From Mesorhizobium sp. M1D.F.Ca.ET.043.01.1.1 (GTDB lineage Bacteria > Pseudomonadota > Alphaproteobacteria > Rhizobiales > Rhizobiaceae), in the NCBI RefSeq assembly GCF_003952385.1, contig NZ_CP034444.1, positions 2,480,001 to 2,544,000 on the forward strand: a stretch of 64,000 nt of DNA. Reading direction: 5' to 3'. Below are positions 27,918 to 36,356 of this stretch, piece after piece (within the stretch, counting starts at the first letter, position 1; the number at the start of each line of letters is the position of its first letter). Both the position numbers and the translations under genes were made by a program. The notes under the pieces are model-generated. The model saw only the letters and a list, made by a program, of their open reading frames with translations, did no database searches and had not been told where the DNA came from.

Positions 27918-28355
27918 TCACGTCTTTTGCGGGTCAGGCTTCACGCCGCCGCCGCCGTTTTCCTTGTCCATATCCTTGACGATGTCCATGAAGCTGCGGA
28001 AGAAGCGCTCCATGTAGCTCATCGTCTTGTTGAAATCCTCCTCGCTCGGCAGTTGGGATTCCAGCCGGGCGGAGAGCGAATTCTCGAGCTTGGCGACGCG
28101 CTCATCCAGCGCCTTCACCGAACCCTGCAGCCGGTCGATCTCGTCCTGGAAGGCCGCACGCTCGTCGGCCGCCATCTTGCAGACGAGCTGGCCGGAGCGC
28201 TCCTCGCAGATCGACATCGCGCCGGTCTGGGTGTCCATGCGCACATAGCCGTTGGCCGATTTTTCGAGCCGATAGCGATCGGTCTCCTCGGAATAGGCCG
28301 ATGCGGCGACCAGCGAGCAGAGCGCCGCCGGGATCAGGATGTGCTGCAGACGCAT
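27918..28355 (-). CDS. Periplasmic coiled-coil protein of unknown function
   Basis: 145 aa with a signal peptide (MRLQHILIPAALCSLVAASA). A short beta-rich stretch follows, with two Cys (SICEERSGQLVCK) that could form a disulphide. A charged coiled coil comes next (about residues 62-100, DEIDRLQGSVKALDERVAKL), and the C-terminus is Gly/Lys-rich. I do not recognise a characterised family; similar proteins are common in rhizobia. It is divergent from the DUF952 gene. Confidence 0.7.
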   Translation of the reverse strand: MRLQHILIPAALCSLVAASAYSEETDRYRLEKSANGYVRMDTQTGAMSICEERSGQLVCKMAADERAAFQDEIDRLQGSVKALDERVAKLENSLSARLESQLPSEEDFNKTMSYMERFFRSFMDIVKDMDKENGGGGVKPDPQKT

Positions 28356-28469
28356 GTTGTTTATCCTCCATGAGCCGTTGAGCCAAGAATATCACAGGTT
28401 TGCGCCTGAAATGGGGAAGAGTTCGCGGGCACCCTTTCCCCCATGGTTCGTTCGGACTATAGCGCGACA

Positions 28470-28820
28470 ATGTCTCAGATTATCTACAAGATCGCGCCTG
28501 AAGCCATGTGGCGCGAAGCGGAGCGGAGCGGCCGTTTCACCGGAGCGCCGGTCGACATCGCCGACGGCTTCATCCACTTCTCCACCGCTGCGCAAGTGCG
28601 CGAGACGGCGGCCAGGCATTTCGCCGGGCAGACAGATCTGCTTCTGATCGCGATCGACGAAGCAAAGCTGGGCGATGCACTGAAATACGAAGTCTCGCGC
28701 GGCGGCGCCTTGTTCCCGCATCTCTACGCCGCACTCGACCTCGATGCGGTCGTCTCTGTGTGGCCACTGCCGCTCGGCGCGGATGGCTCGCATCGATTTC
28801 CGAAACTGGAGGGCGAATGA
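28470..28820 (+). CDS. DUF952 family protein
   Basis: 116-aa small cytoplasmic protein. The DUF952 hallmarks are IIYKIAPEAMWREAE, DGFIHFSTAAQVRETA and a C-terminal FPHLYAALDLDAV. The ATG at 28470 (MSQIIYK) fits the family length; an in-frame ATG at 28443 is possible. Its stop overlaps the pyrD start (ATGA), so the two are translationally coupled. Function unknown; the linkage to pyrD is the main clue. Confidence 0.85.
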   Translation: MSQIIYKIAPEAMWREAERSGRFTGAPVDIADGFIHFSTAAQVRETAARHFAGQTDLLLIAIDEAKLGDALKYEVSRGGALFPHLYAALDLDAVVSVWPLPLGADGSHRFPKLEGE

Positions 28821-29890
28821 GCGTGCTCGACCGGATCGGCCAGAAACTGCTTTTCTCCCTCGATCCGGAAACAGCGCATGGACTATCGATCGCGGCGCTG
28901 CGCTGCGGCCTGCCGGTCGCTTCGCCAGCCCCGCGCGACGCGCGGCTCAAGGTCAGCCTTTGCGGCCTCGATTTCCCGAACCCGCTCGGCATGGCGGCCG
29001 GCTACGACAAGAATGCCGAAGTGCCGGATGCGCTGCTCAAGCTCGGCTTCGGCTTCGCCGAGGTCGGCACGATCACGCCGCTGCCGCAGGCGGGCAATCC
29101 AAAACCGCGTATCTTTCGCTTGACGGCGGACGAAGCGGTGATCAACCGGCTCGGTTTCAACAATGAAGGACACGCAGCCGCAGAAAGGCGTCTCGCCGCG
29201 CGCAACGGACGTGACGGCATTGTCGGCGTCAACATCGGCGCCAACAAGGACAGCGCCGACCGCGTCGGCGACTATGAGCGCGGCGTCGCCCGCTTCGCGC
29301 CTCACGCCAGCTATCTCACCGTCAACATCTCATCGCCCAACACGCCGGGCCTGCGCAACATGCAGGCGCGCGAGCATCTCGGCGAGCTTCTTTCGCGCGT
29401 GATGGCGGCGCGCGCTAAGGCGTCGGCGCAGCCGCCCGTCTTCCTCAAGATCGCGCCGGACCTCGTCGAAGCGGAATTGGAAGACATCGCCGCTGAGGTT
29501 GCCGAGAAGAAGATCGACGGGGTCATCGTTTCCAACACCACGCTGTCGCGGGCCGGGTTGCGCAGCGCAAGCTTCGCGGGCGAAGCCGGCGGGCTGTCGG
29601 GCAAGCCGCTTTTCGAGCGCTCGACGGCGGTGCTCGCCCGCATGCGCAAGCTGCTCGGCCCCAAAATGGCGATCATCGGGGTCGGCGGCGTCGATTCTAC
29701 CGAGACGGCGCTGGAGAAGATCCGCGCCGGCGCCGATCTCGTCCAGCTCTACACCGGCATGATCTATGCGGGACCGGCGCTGGCTGGGCGCATCGTTGCC
29801 GGCATGGCGCGGTTCGCGGATCGGGAGCGTCTCAAATCCATCGGAGACCTGCGCGACACCGCCTGCGCAGAATGGTACAAACGGCTCTGA
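28817..29890 (+). CDS. pyrD: Dihydroorotate dehydrogenase, class 2 (quinone)
   Basis: 357-aa membrane-associated FMN enzyme of pyrimidine synthesis that oxidises dihydroorotate with quinone. The N-terminal extension typical of class 2 is present (RIGQKLLFSLDPETAHGLS). Conserved blocks are NPLGMAAGYDKNAE, VEVGTITP-like AEVGTITPLPQAGNP, FNNEGH, NISSPNTPGLR and the late GVGGVDSTETALEKIRAGA FMN-phosphate site. It starts on the DUF952 stop. Confidence 0.95.
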   Translation: MSVLDRIGQKLLFSLDPETAHGLSIAALRCGLPVASPAPRDARLKVSLCGLDFPNPLGMAAGYDKNAEVPDALLKLGFGFAEVGTITPLPQAGNPKPRIFRLTADEAVINRLGFNNEGHAAAERRLAARNGRDGIVGVNIGANKDSADRVGDYERGVARFAPHASYLTVNISSPNTPGLRNMQAREHLGELLSRVMAARAKASAQPPVFLKIAPDLVEAELEDIAAEVAEKKIDGVIVSNTTLSRAGLRSASFAGEAGGLSGKPLFERSTAVLARMRKLLGPKMAIIGVGGVDSTETALEKIRAGADLVQLYTGMIYAGPALAGRIVAGMARFADRERLKSIGDLRDTACAEWYKRL

Positions 29891-29934
29891 CGAGCCCACA
29901 CGAAACCAGCCCCACGAAACCGGGGAGACAGACA

Positions 29935-30897
29935 ATGGCCGAGGTTCTGAACTCCGTCGCAGACGCGATCGGCGGAACTCCATTGGTCCGGCTCGACAGG
30001 CTGACGGCGCAGGCGGGCGTCAAGGGCGAAATCCTCGCCAAGCTGGAGTATCTCAACCCGGGCTTTTCGAAGAAGGATCGCGCGGCGCTTGGAATAATCG
30101 AGGAAGCCGAAAGGTCCGGAGCCATCAAACCGGGACAAACGGTAGTCGAGCTTACCTCCGGAAACATGGGCACGGGCCTCGCGATCGTCTGTGCGGTCAG
30201 GGGCTACCCATTCGTCGCTGTGATGTCGAAGGGCAACTCTGAAGAGCGCGCGCGAATGATGACGGCGCTCGGCGCGGAAGTGATTCTCGTGGACCAACTG
30301 CCGGGGTCGGTGCCGGGGCAGGTGTCGGGTGGCGATCTGGCGCTCGTCGAGCAGACCGCCAGGGCGGTGACGACGGAACGAGGCGCATTTCGCGGCGATC
30401 AGTTCCACCGCGACGGGAACTGGCTTGCGCATTATCACGGGACCGGACCGGAAATCTGGGACGCCAGCCATGGCACCGTCGACGCATTCGTCGACTTCGT
30501 CGGCTCGGGCGGAACCTATGCGGGGATAGCGAGGGCGCTCAAGGAACGCAATTTCCTGATCAAGTGCTTCATCGTCGAGCCCAAGGGCGCCGCCGCCATC
30601 GCGGGAGAACCCATCACCCAATCCGAACATCCCATTCAAGGCGGCGGCTATGCCATGCCGGATCTGGCGTTCCTGCGCAACGTGCCGGTCGATGGCTATC
30701 TTCAGGTTTCCGGCGGTGAGGCACGTGAGGCCACGCGCCTGCTCGCGCGCAGCGAAGGCATCTTCGGCGGCTTCTCCTCCGGAGCGAATGTGGCCGCAGC
30801 ATTGCGCCTTCTAGACGGCGATCAATCAGGCAAGACGATAGCCGTCGTCATTTGCGACTCCGGACTGAAGTACCTGTCGACCGACCTCTGGCACTGA
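29935..30897 (+). CDS. Cysteine-synthase-like PLP enzyme
   Basis: 320-aa fold-type II PLP enzyme of the cysteine synthase / cystathionine beta-synthase group. Family marks are GGTPLVRL near residue 13, the PLP Lys region NPGFSKKDRA (Lys47 expected), the Asn loop ELTSGNMGTGLA and the phosphate loop GSGGTYAG. The usual T-S-G-N-T-G reads T-S-G-N-M-G here, which may alter the acceptor site, so it may not be a housekeeping CysK. It has a GGGGAGA ribosome site. It follows pyrD by 44 bp and converges on the MATE gene. Confidence 0.82.
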   Translation: MAEVLNSVADAIGGTPLVRLDRLTAQAGVKGEILAKLEYLNPGFSKKDRAALGIIEEAERSGAIKPGQTVVELTSGNMGTGLAIVCAVRGYPFVAVMSKGNSEERARMMTALGAEVILVDQLPGSVPGQVSGGDLALVEQTARAVTTERGAFRGDQFHRDGNWLAHYHGTGPEIWDASHGTVDAFVDFVGSGGTYAGIARALKERNFLIKCFIVEPKGAAAIAGEPITQSEHPIQGGGYAMPDLAFLRNVPVDGYLQVSGGEAREATRLLARSEGIFGGFSSGANVAAALRLLDGDQSGKTIAVVICDSGLKYLSTDLWH

Positions 30898-30931
30898 GAG
30901 GCAACGCCGGCCCCCTGTCCGCGACGAAGCG

Positions 30932-32269
30932 CTAAAAAGCCGTCCGCACCCTGAGCCTCAGCACAGCGAGCAGGCTCAAACCCCGCACCAGCAGGAAGAC
31001 GTGAAGTGCCGCCCACAGGCCGCTGTTGCCGAAGGCCGGCGCCAGCGTGATCAAAGCGGCGCTGAAGGCGAGGAACGACAGCAGCATCATGTTGCGCATA
31101 TCGCGCGACCAGGTGGCGCCGATGAAGACGCCGTCCATCTGGAAGGCGAGCACGCCGCTCAGCGCCGTGAAGGCGGCCCAGGGCAGATAGGTGTCGGCGG
31201 CATGGCGCACATCCGCCGAGGTCGTCACCAGCGCCACCAGATTGGCGCCGGCCGTGAGCAGCACCAGGGTCGCAATGCCGGCAAGGCCGAAGCCCCAGAT
31301 CAGCGTCAGCCGCACGGCCTGGCGGAAGGGGGTGGCCGCCTGCGCGCCAATCGCGCGGCCGGTGAGTTGCTCGGCGGCGGTGGCGAAGCCGTCGAGGAAA
31401 TAGCCGGCGACGAGAAAGAAATTCATCAGCACGGCGTTGGCGGCGAGCGTCACCGTGCCGAACTGCGCGCCCTGCCTGGTGAACAGCGCGAAAGCGGCAA
31501 GCAGCGAGAAGGACCGGATCATGATGTCGCGGTTGAGCGACAGCATGTGCCGGTAGGCCGGCAGGTCGAGGATGCGCCGGCGCGACGGCCGCTCCAGCTT
31601 GCGGAAGCGGCCGAGCACGATGGCAAGGCCGAGCAGCATCGCCAGGAATTCGCCGGTGACGGTCGCCCAGGCGACGCCGGCCACGCCCCAGCCGAGCTCG
31701 AGGCCGAGCAGGAAACAGAGCAGGATGTTGATGCCGTTGAGGACGGCTTGCAGCATCAGCCCGAGCCCGCCCTCGCCGCGGCCCAGCACGTAGCCCAGAA
31801 TGGCGTAGTTGATGAGCGAGAAGGGCGCCGCCAGCAGCCGGATGCGGATATAAGTGCCCATCGCCTCATTAACGCGCGGCTCGGCGGCCATGAACCATTG
31901 CCCGGCTAGGGCAACCAATGGCGCCAATGCCGCAAACACGACGCCGGCGACGACCGCGATCAGCACGGCGCGCCAGAGGACGGCCTGTTCCTCCAGCGGA
32001 TCGCCGCGCCCGAAAGCCTGGGCGACGAGGCCGGTGGTGCCGGAGCGCAGGAAGTTGAAGGTGGTGAAGACGACGTCGAACACCAGCGCGCCGGCGGCCA
32101 GGCCGCCGAGCAGGGCAGCATCGCCGAACTGCCCGACCACCGCGGTGTCGACGATGCCGAGCAGCGGCGTCGTCAGATAGGCAAGCGTCATCGGCACGGC
32201 AATCGCCAGCACCGAGCGGTTGGTGACGATGAAGGACCTGGCGTTGATGTGGGTCGCACCCTTGTCCAA
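30932..32269 (-). CDS. MATE family efflux transporter (DinF-like)
   Basis: 445-aa membrane protein with about 12 helices in two pseudo-symmetric halves, of the DinF branch of MATE. Recognisable parts are the first-helix motif PLLGIVDTAVVGQ and FLRSGTTGLVAQAFGRGD; the mirrored region in the second half is FVAGYFLDGFATAAEQLTGRA-like. The frame starts at a TTG (32269) because an in-frame stop lies 15 bp upstream; a later start is possible but would trim the N-terminus. Substrate unknown. It ends 34 bp from the convergent PLP enzyme. Confidence 0.86.
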   Translation of the reverse strand: MDKGATHINARSFIVTNRSVLAIAVPMTLAYLTTPLLGIVDTAVVGQFGDAALLGGLAAGALVFDVVFTTFNFLRSGTTGLVAQAFGRGDPLEEQAVLWRAVLIAVVAGVVFAALAPLVALAGQWFMAAEPRVNEAMGTYIRIRLLAAPFSLINYAILGYVLGRGEGGLGLMLQAVLNGINILLCFLLGLELGWGVAGVAWATVTGEFLAMLLGLAIVLGRFRKLERPSRRRILDLPAYRHMLSLNRDIMIRSFSLLAAFALFTRQGAQFGTVTLAANAVLMNFFLVAGYFLDGFATAAEQLTGRAIGAQAATPFRQAVRLTLIWGFGLAGIATLVLLTAGANLVALVTTSADVRHAADTYLPWAAFTALSGVLAFQMDGVFIGATWSRDMRNMMLLSFLAFSAALITLAPAFGNSGLWAALHVFLLVRGLSLLAVLRLRVRTAF

Positions 32270-32392
32270 GGATTGCTGCCTTGTTCATTGCGGCTTGATC
32301 GAAGAGCCGATGTGCCCCAGTTTGCCGGTGCCGCGCAATCGCCATCCGGTGATCGCCAACCGAATTCCAGCTCTGGCGCAGGCCGCCCCATC

Positions 32393-33295
32393 ATGGCTTT
32401 GCAGATCGTCCACCACCCCGACTACGACGCCGGCTTCGCCGTCAACCACCGCTTTCCGATGAGCAAATATCCATTGCTTATGGAGGCCCTGCGCAGCCGT
32501 GGCCTGACCGTTTCGGAAGCGCTTTCAATGCCGGAACCGGCGCCGGCCGCGTGGCTGAAACTTGCGCATGCGGCCGACTATGTCGACCAGGTGCTCGCAT
32601 GCGAGGTGCCTGAAAAAATCGAGCGTGAGATCGGTTTCCCGGTCGGCCGGCGCGTGTCGCTGAGGGCCCAGCTTGCCGCCGCAGGCGCGGTGCTGGCGGC
32701 GCGGCTGGCGCTGAAACACGGCATTGCCTGCAACGCCGCCGGCGGCAGCCATCATGCCCGGCGCGCGCAAGGAGCCGGCTTCTGCACCTTCAACGACGTG
32801 GCCGTCGCCTCGCTGGCGCTGCTTGACGAGCGCGCAGTCGAAAACGTCCTGGTCGTCGATCTCGACGTGCACCAGGGCGACGGCACGGCGGACATACTCA
32901 AGGATGTGCCCCGCGCCTTCACCTTCTCCATGCATGGCGAGCGCAACTACCCGGCGCGCAAGATCGCTTCCGACCTCGACATCGCGCTGCCGGACGGCAC
33001 CGGCGATGCCGCCTATCTCGACCGCCTCCGCGCCATTCTTCCGGAGCTTTGCGCAATACGGCGCTGGGACATCGTCTTCTACAACGCCGGCGTGGATGTC
33101 CACGCCGGCGACAGGCTTGGTCGGCTGGCGCTCTCCGACGACGGCCTGCGCAGCCGCGAGGCGATGGTCATCAGCCATTTCCGCATGGCCGGCATTCCGC
33201 TGTGCGGCGTCATCGGCGGCGGCTATTCGACCGACGTGCCGGCATTGGCCGCACGCCACGCCATTCTGTTCGAGGTCGCAGCCGCCTATGCCTGA
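32393..33295 (+). CDS. Histone deacetylase family (acetoin-utilisation-like) protein
   Basis: 300-aa zinc-dependent arginase/deacetylase-fold enzyme of the bacterial HDAC-like group. The double His is in GGSHHARRAQG, zinc ligands are in VVDLDVHQGDGT, and the YNAGVD block carries the third ligand. The late Gly-rich GGGYSTD holds the substrate Tyr. Likely acts on acetylated small amines or proteins; the substrate is not known. It is divergent from the MATE exporter across 123 bp and convergent with the DUF6460 gene. Confidence 0.88.
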   Translation: MALQIVHHPDYDAGFAVNHRFPMSKYPLLMEALRSRGLTVSEALSMPEPAPAAWLKLAHAADYVDQVLACEVPEKIEREIGFPVGRRVSLRAQLAAAGAVLAARLALKHGIACNAAGGSHHARRAQGAGFCTFNDVAVASLALLDERAVENVLVVDLDVHQGDGTADILKDVPRAFTFSMHGERNYPARKIASDLDIALPDGTGDAAYLDRLRAILPELCAIRRWDIVFYNAGVDVHAGDRLGRLALSDDGLRSREAMVISHFRMAGIPLCGVIGGGYSTDVPALAARHAILFEVAAAYA

Positions 33296-33330
33296 GGATC
33301 GCCAGGCTACTTCCTGTAGCTGGCGATCCT
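33295..33330. terminator. Shared hairpin between convergent HDAC-like and DUF6460 genes
   Basis: Arms AGGATCGCCA-GGCTAC (33295-33310) and GTAGC-TGGCGATCCT (33316-33330) form a 15-bp stem with one bulged base and a TTCCT loop. It begins in the stop codon of the HDAC gene and contains the stop and last codons of the DUF6460 gene. Confidence 0.7.
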
Positions 33331-33570
33331 GAGCAGGATGAAGGCCGGAACGACGATCGCGGCACCGAGCAGGATATAGCCCAGGAAACGGTCGATGGCA
33401 TGGAAGCCGAGGTTCCACAGATCGATGAAGAACTGGCGGATGCCGTAGAAGACGTCCATCGGCGACCAGCCGAAGGCGTGCATGACGAGGCCGACGAGGA
33501 AGGAAACCACCAGCAGCTTCACGAGCACCCTGAGTGGCGTATCGCCGAGAAAGCGTGTCAGTGCGGACAA
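33307..33570 (-). CDS. Small membrane protein, DUF6460-like
   Basis: About 87 aa with two hydrophobic segments (VLVKLLVVSFLVGLVMHAF and YILLGAAIVVPAFILL) joined by a loop with SPMDVFYGIRQFF. This matches my memory of a rhizobial family annotated DUF6460. The TTG at 33570 (reading MSALTRFLGDTPLRV) has GGAG 7 bp upstream and suits the family start; the frame is open to 33627. Function unknown. Confidence 0.72.
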   Translation of the reverse strand: MSALTRFLGDTPLRVLVKLLVVSFLVGLVMHAFGWSPMDVFYGIRQFFIDLWNLGFHAIDRFLGYILLGAAIVVPAFILLRIASYRK

Positions 33571-33759
33571 GGCCGTTCTCCGGTTCGAGCTGCCCCGATT
33601 CGGGAGCGCGGCTTCAGGAATACGCACTCAGGCGTCAGTCATCAAGGATTTGCGGGACTGGGCGAGCATGCGGTCGGGTATCTGGCCAAGCGGCGATGTC
33701 GCCGGGACCGTGCGCCCATTCATCCACTTCTTGAGTATCTGTTCGACCAACGAGACCGG

Positions 33760-34509
33760 TCAAAGTCGCCAGCGCAAGATGCGGGCCCAGGGCGGCCGGT
33801 CGCGATAGACCTCCCGCGAACGCCAAAGCCGGTTGTAGCGGTTGCCGCCGCCGATGCCGAGCTGCGATATCGGCTTGCCTCCGCGCTTGCGCTTTATCGC
33901 CACCAGTTCTCCGTCATGGCTAAGGGCATGGCCGGGCCTCGTCGTGGACTCTCCGTTCGGCAACGGCAGTTGGACCGCTTCGCCGACGATGAGGTCCTCG
34001 GGCTCGCAGGTCAGCGCGATGGCCTTGCCGAACAAGGTCGGGCCCGTCGGGCAAAGCGCCGTCGGTCCATAATATTCAAGCTTCACATTGGCACAGACGA
34101 GCTCGATGGCTTTCGCCATCGCCTTGTGGCGCCGCGGCGCGGCCACCACACCGATGCTGGTGTCCCAAGGCGTCGAGCTCAGGAAGTCACGGAAGATCGA
34201 GAGCCTCCCGTCTGCCCGGGGAACGCCGCGCAGGAAGAAATAGGAGAGATCAGCATAGAGCCCACCGCGCTCATGGAGCAGGCAGTATCTGGCGAGGTCG
34301 GCCTTGTAGGCATAGGGCCTGAGCGTCCGGAAGGCCGAAAGCACCTCGGCGTCGAAATGCGTTGCAATGAACTCCGCCAGCGCCGCCTCCCGGAACAGGA
34401 AATGCTCCTGGCCGGGATGAGAGGTCTTGAACGACTGGATGTTCTCCGCAACGAGCCCGGAAACCTCCTCGCTATCGCCGTCCGTTATAAGGATGCTGAA
34501 AAGCGGCAT
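33760..34509 (-). CDS. Glycosyltransferase with Och1/capsular DXD domain
   Basis: 249-aa glycosyltransferase of the Gly_transf_sug (Och1-like) group. The diagnostic nucleotide-sugar region is RPYAYKADLARYCLLHERGG followed by LYADLS. No membrane segment is evident. The ATG at 34509 has GAGG 8 bp upstream and is preferred over GTG at 34515. It starts 16 bp after the acyltransferase gene on the same strand, so the two are probably an operon for decoration of a surface glycolipid. That role is inference. Confidence 0.8.
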   Translation of the reverse strand: MPLFSILITDGDSEEVSGLVAENIQSFKTSHPGQEHFLFREAALAEFIATHFDAEVLSAFRTLRPYAYKADLARYCLLHERGGLYADLSYFFLRGVPRADGRLSIFRDFLSSTPWDTSIGVVAAPRRHKAMAKAIELVCANVKLEYYGPTALCPTGPTLFGKAIALTCEPEDLIVGEAVQLPLPNGESTTRPGHALSHDGELVAIKRKRGGKPISQLGIGGGNRYNRLWRSREVYRDRPPWARILRWRL

Positions 34510-34525
34510 CGGCACATCCTCAACG

Positions 34526-35536
34526 TCAACGCGCGTCGAAGGCGGTCAGTTTCTCCCAGTCGCGCCACTGGTGGGGGTAGGCCTTCAGATAGGGCAGATG
34601 GCGGTCTGCGAAGTCCTGCGTGGCGCCCTGGATCATTTCGGCCTTGTCCCGGCGCGAATCGAGATCGATCGGCCGCTCCACGCTCACGCGGATCTTGCCA
34701 GAGCTGTCGTCGCGCACGACGAAGACCGGCAGCAGCTGTGCCCCGGCAACTTTTGCCAGGCGGGGCGCGCCACCGGCAAGTTCCATGGCCGATTGGCCGA
34801 TGCGGGCGCTCACCAGCAACTCGCCTTCCCAGGCGCCGGCGGTGATGGAGACAAATCTGTTTTGACGAAGCAGGCGCCTCGCCTCGTTCATGCTGGCAGC
34901 CGGATTGGCGCGGTCGATCACGACGCGGCCGGCCGCGTATTTCAGTTCCGCGCCCGTCCTGATCGGATTGAGGAACCGGATGCCGAAGCGCGACTTCGAG
35001 AAACCGTGCTCCGGCCTGCTGACGTGAAAGACCTCAAAGTCAGCCCTTGCGAAAGCCATCTTCGCGGCGAGCGCGTTGAAAGCGAAATGCGCGATCCACA
35101 GGACAGCGCCGTGGCCGGCCTGGCGCGCCGCGTCGAGATGCTCGAGACCGCAGAGCTCGATCTCGGGCGCCCAGCCGACGAGCCGCTCCCGCACGATCTG
35201 GATATTGTGTTCGCTCCGCATTGCTCCGACGCGGCGCCGATCCGCGCCGCCGGCCACGCCAAAGGCGGCCAGGTCCTGTCGCGGAGCGATATCACCTTGA
35301 GGCAAGGAAGGCCGTTTCAGCCGCTCCATCCAAAGACAGACATTTCGCCATCGCGCTTCGGGCACGAGCAGCGAGACGATGGCAAAGATGGGAAGCCTGA
35401 ACAGGAATCCCAAGTCTTCCGACGTGAAGAAAGCCCCGGAGCGAGAGGCTCGCTTCCTCTTTCGAACATTGATTTTCAAGCTGGGTCCCCACCCTGCACC
35501 ACGCGACGCATTTATCACGTTGGCGCCCGGTATCAA
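34526..35536 (-). CDS. LpxL/HtrB-like lipid acyltransferase, divergent
   Basis: Up to 336 aa, resembling lipid A lauroyl/myristoyl acyltransferases. A hydrophobic N-terminal anchor (LGFLFRLPIFAIVSLLV) is present, and the block GHGAVLWIAHFAFNALAAK sits where the family has its H-x4-D/E catalytic motif. Here the acidic position reads Ala, so activity is uncertain. Later family blocks are ITAGAWEGELLVSAR and APRLAKVAGAQLLPVFVV. The frame opens at TTG 35536; TTG at 35479 after GGGGA is an alternative start. It is followed by the Och1-like glycosyltransferase. Confidence 0.72.
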   Translation of the reverse strand: MIPGANVINASRGAGWGPSLKINVRKRKRASRSGAFFTSEDLGFLFRLPIFAIVSLLVPEARWRNVCLWMERLKRPSLPQGDIAPRQDLAAFGVAGGADRRRVGAMRSEHNIQIVRERLVGWAPEIELCGLEHLDAARQAGHGAVLWIAHFAFNALAAKMAFARADFEVFHVSRPEHGFSKSRFGIRFLNPIRTGAELKYAAGRVVIDRANPAASMNEARRLLRQNRFVSITAGAWEGELLVSARIGQSAMELAGGAPRLAKVAGAQLLPVFVVRDDSSGKIRVSVERPIDLDSRRDKAEMIQGATQDFADRHLPYLKAYPHQWRDWEKLTAFDAR

Positions 35537-35617
35537 GGGGACTGCCGCGACCGACCGGTCTTTTGATGGCGTTGCCGATTGCTTGAGGCCCCGCCATCAT
35601 GGTAACGAGGCTGCTGC

Positions 35618-35691
35618 GCGGGTATGATGTAATGGTAGCTTGTCAGCTTCCCAAGCTGAACGCGCGGGTTCGATTCCCGCTACCCGCTCCA
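35618..35691 (+). tRNA. tRNA-Gly (anticodon CCC)
   Basis: Complete 74-nt cloverleaf with encoded CCA. The acceptor stem is GCGGGTA / TACCCGC with discriminator T. The anticodon stem TCAGC / GCTGA encloses the loop TTCCCAA, giving anticodon CCC. The T arm is CGGGTTCGATTCCCG. No integrase or repeated 3' end was seen nearby, so it is not marked as an attachment site. Confidence 0.95.
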
Positions 35692-35764
35692 ATCTCCCGT
35701 CACCTGTTTGTTGAAAAAAAGCGTCGCGTCTACCTGCTGAGTCGCGCACCAGGCTAGGTGTCCT

Positions 35765-35854
35765 TGAGCGTTTCACGGACACGCCGGACCGCTCTCCTGT
35801 TTCAAGCAATTTTGGACGGAGATCCGTTACGCACTTTTCCTGGAATAGCTCTAA
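35765..35854. repeat. Intergenic repeat family R1, copy E
   Basis: Contains GAGCGTTTCACGGACACG, CGGACCGCTC, CAATTTTGGACGGAGA, GCACTTTTCCTGGAATAG and CTCTA in the family order. It lies in the gap between tRNA-Gly and the arginine-rich protein gene. Confidence 0.7.
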
Positions 35855-35860
35855 GGCACC

Positions 35861-35896
35861 GCATTGGGTCCTGCACGACTGTGCAAGACCCAATGC
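35861..35896 (-). terminator. Long hairpin after the arginine-rich protein gene
   Basis: Perfect 10-bp outer arms (GCATTGGGTC / GACCCAATGC), one mismatch, then 5 bp (TGCAC / GTGCA) around a 4-nt loop. It is 31 bp past the stop of the leftward gene at 35927 and is a likely transcript end. Confidence 0.6.
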
Positions 35897-35926
35897 CTTT
35901 CGCTTAGTCTTTGACCGACGCTTGGA

Positions 35927-36253
35927 CTACAGCCAGATGCCTATCCAGACGCGTTCGCGCCAGCAGCGGCGAACCCAGTAGCCATGGCGCCAGTAGCGGC
36001 GGCAGACCCGGCGCCAGACGCGGCGCCGTCTGCGGCGACGGTAGCCGTGATGCCAATAACGATGGTGAACCTTCTCCAGTTCGGCCCGATCCTCGCCGTC
36101 CTCGAAAACGGTTGGATCCGGCTTGTCGAGCTCATCAAGAATTCCGTTGCCGCCGGGAATTCCGGCAACAGCCTTGCTGGGTCCGGCGAGGCTTGCAAAT
36201 GCGGCCGCCCCCGCAACGCCAAGCATTCCAGTCAGAAACAACCGACGTTCCAT
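35927..36253 (-). CDS. Small Tat-signal protein with Arg/Trp/Tyr-rich tail
   Basis: 108 aa. The N-terminus MERRLFLTGMLGVAGAAAFA looks like a twin-arginine signal (RRLFLTG) with an AVAG cleavage region. A short acidic middle (DELDKPDPTVFEDGEDRAEL) follows. The C-terminal third is His, Arg, Trp and Tyr with two Cys, including a run of seven Arg. GGAGG 6 bp upstream of the ATG supports the start. I do not recognise a function. The export signal plus strongly basic aromatic tail suggests a periplasmic binding or structural role. It was the least familiar gene in the window. Confidence 0.7.
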   Translation of the reverse strand: MERRLFLTGMLGVAGAAAFASLAGPSKAVAGIPGGNGILDELDKPDPTVFEDGEDRAELEKVHHRYWHHGYRRRRRRRVWRRVCRRYWRHGYWVRRCWRERVWIGIWL

Positions 36254-36356
36254 CAAAACCTCCGACTGTTGAGCATCGGCAGTTCGTTCCCTCACCCGAA
36301 AAAGGCTCCAGTGAGCTGCCGATCCGGTTGAACGCACAGGTAGCATTCTCGTTCCA

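Noticed and set aside
33049..34845. A 598-aa plus-strand frame from the HDAC-like gene into the acyltransferase region
   Set aside because: Crosses several genes out of frame, including a terminator hairpin, and shows no domain.
35618..35691. tRNA-Gly as an integration site for a mobile element
   Set aside because: No integrase, no repeated tRNA 3' end and no cargo-like gene set was found on either side within the window.
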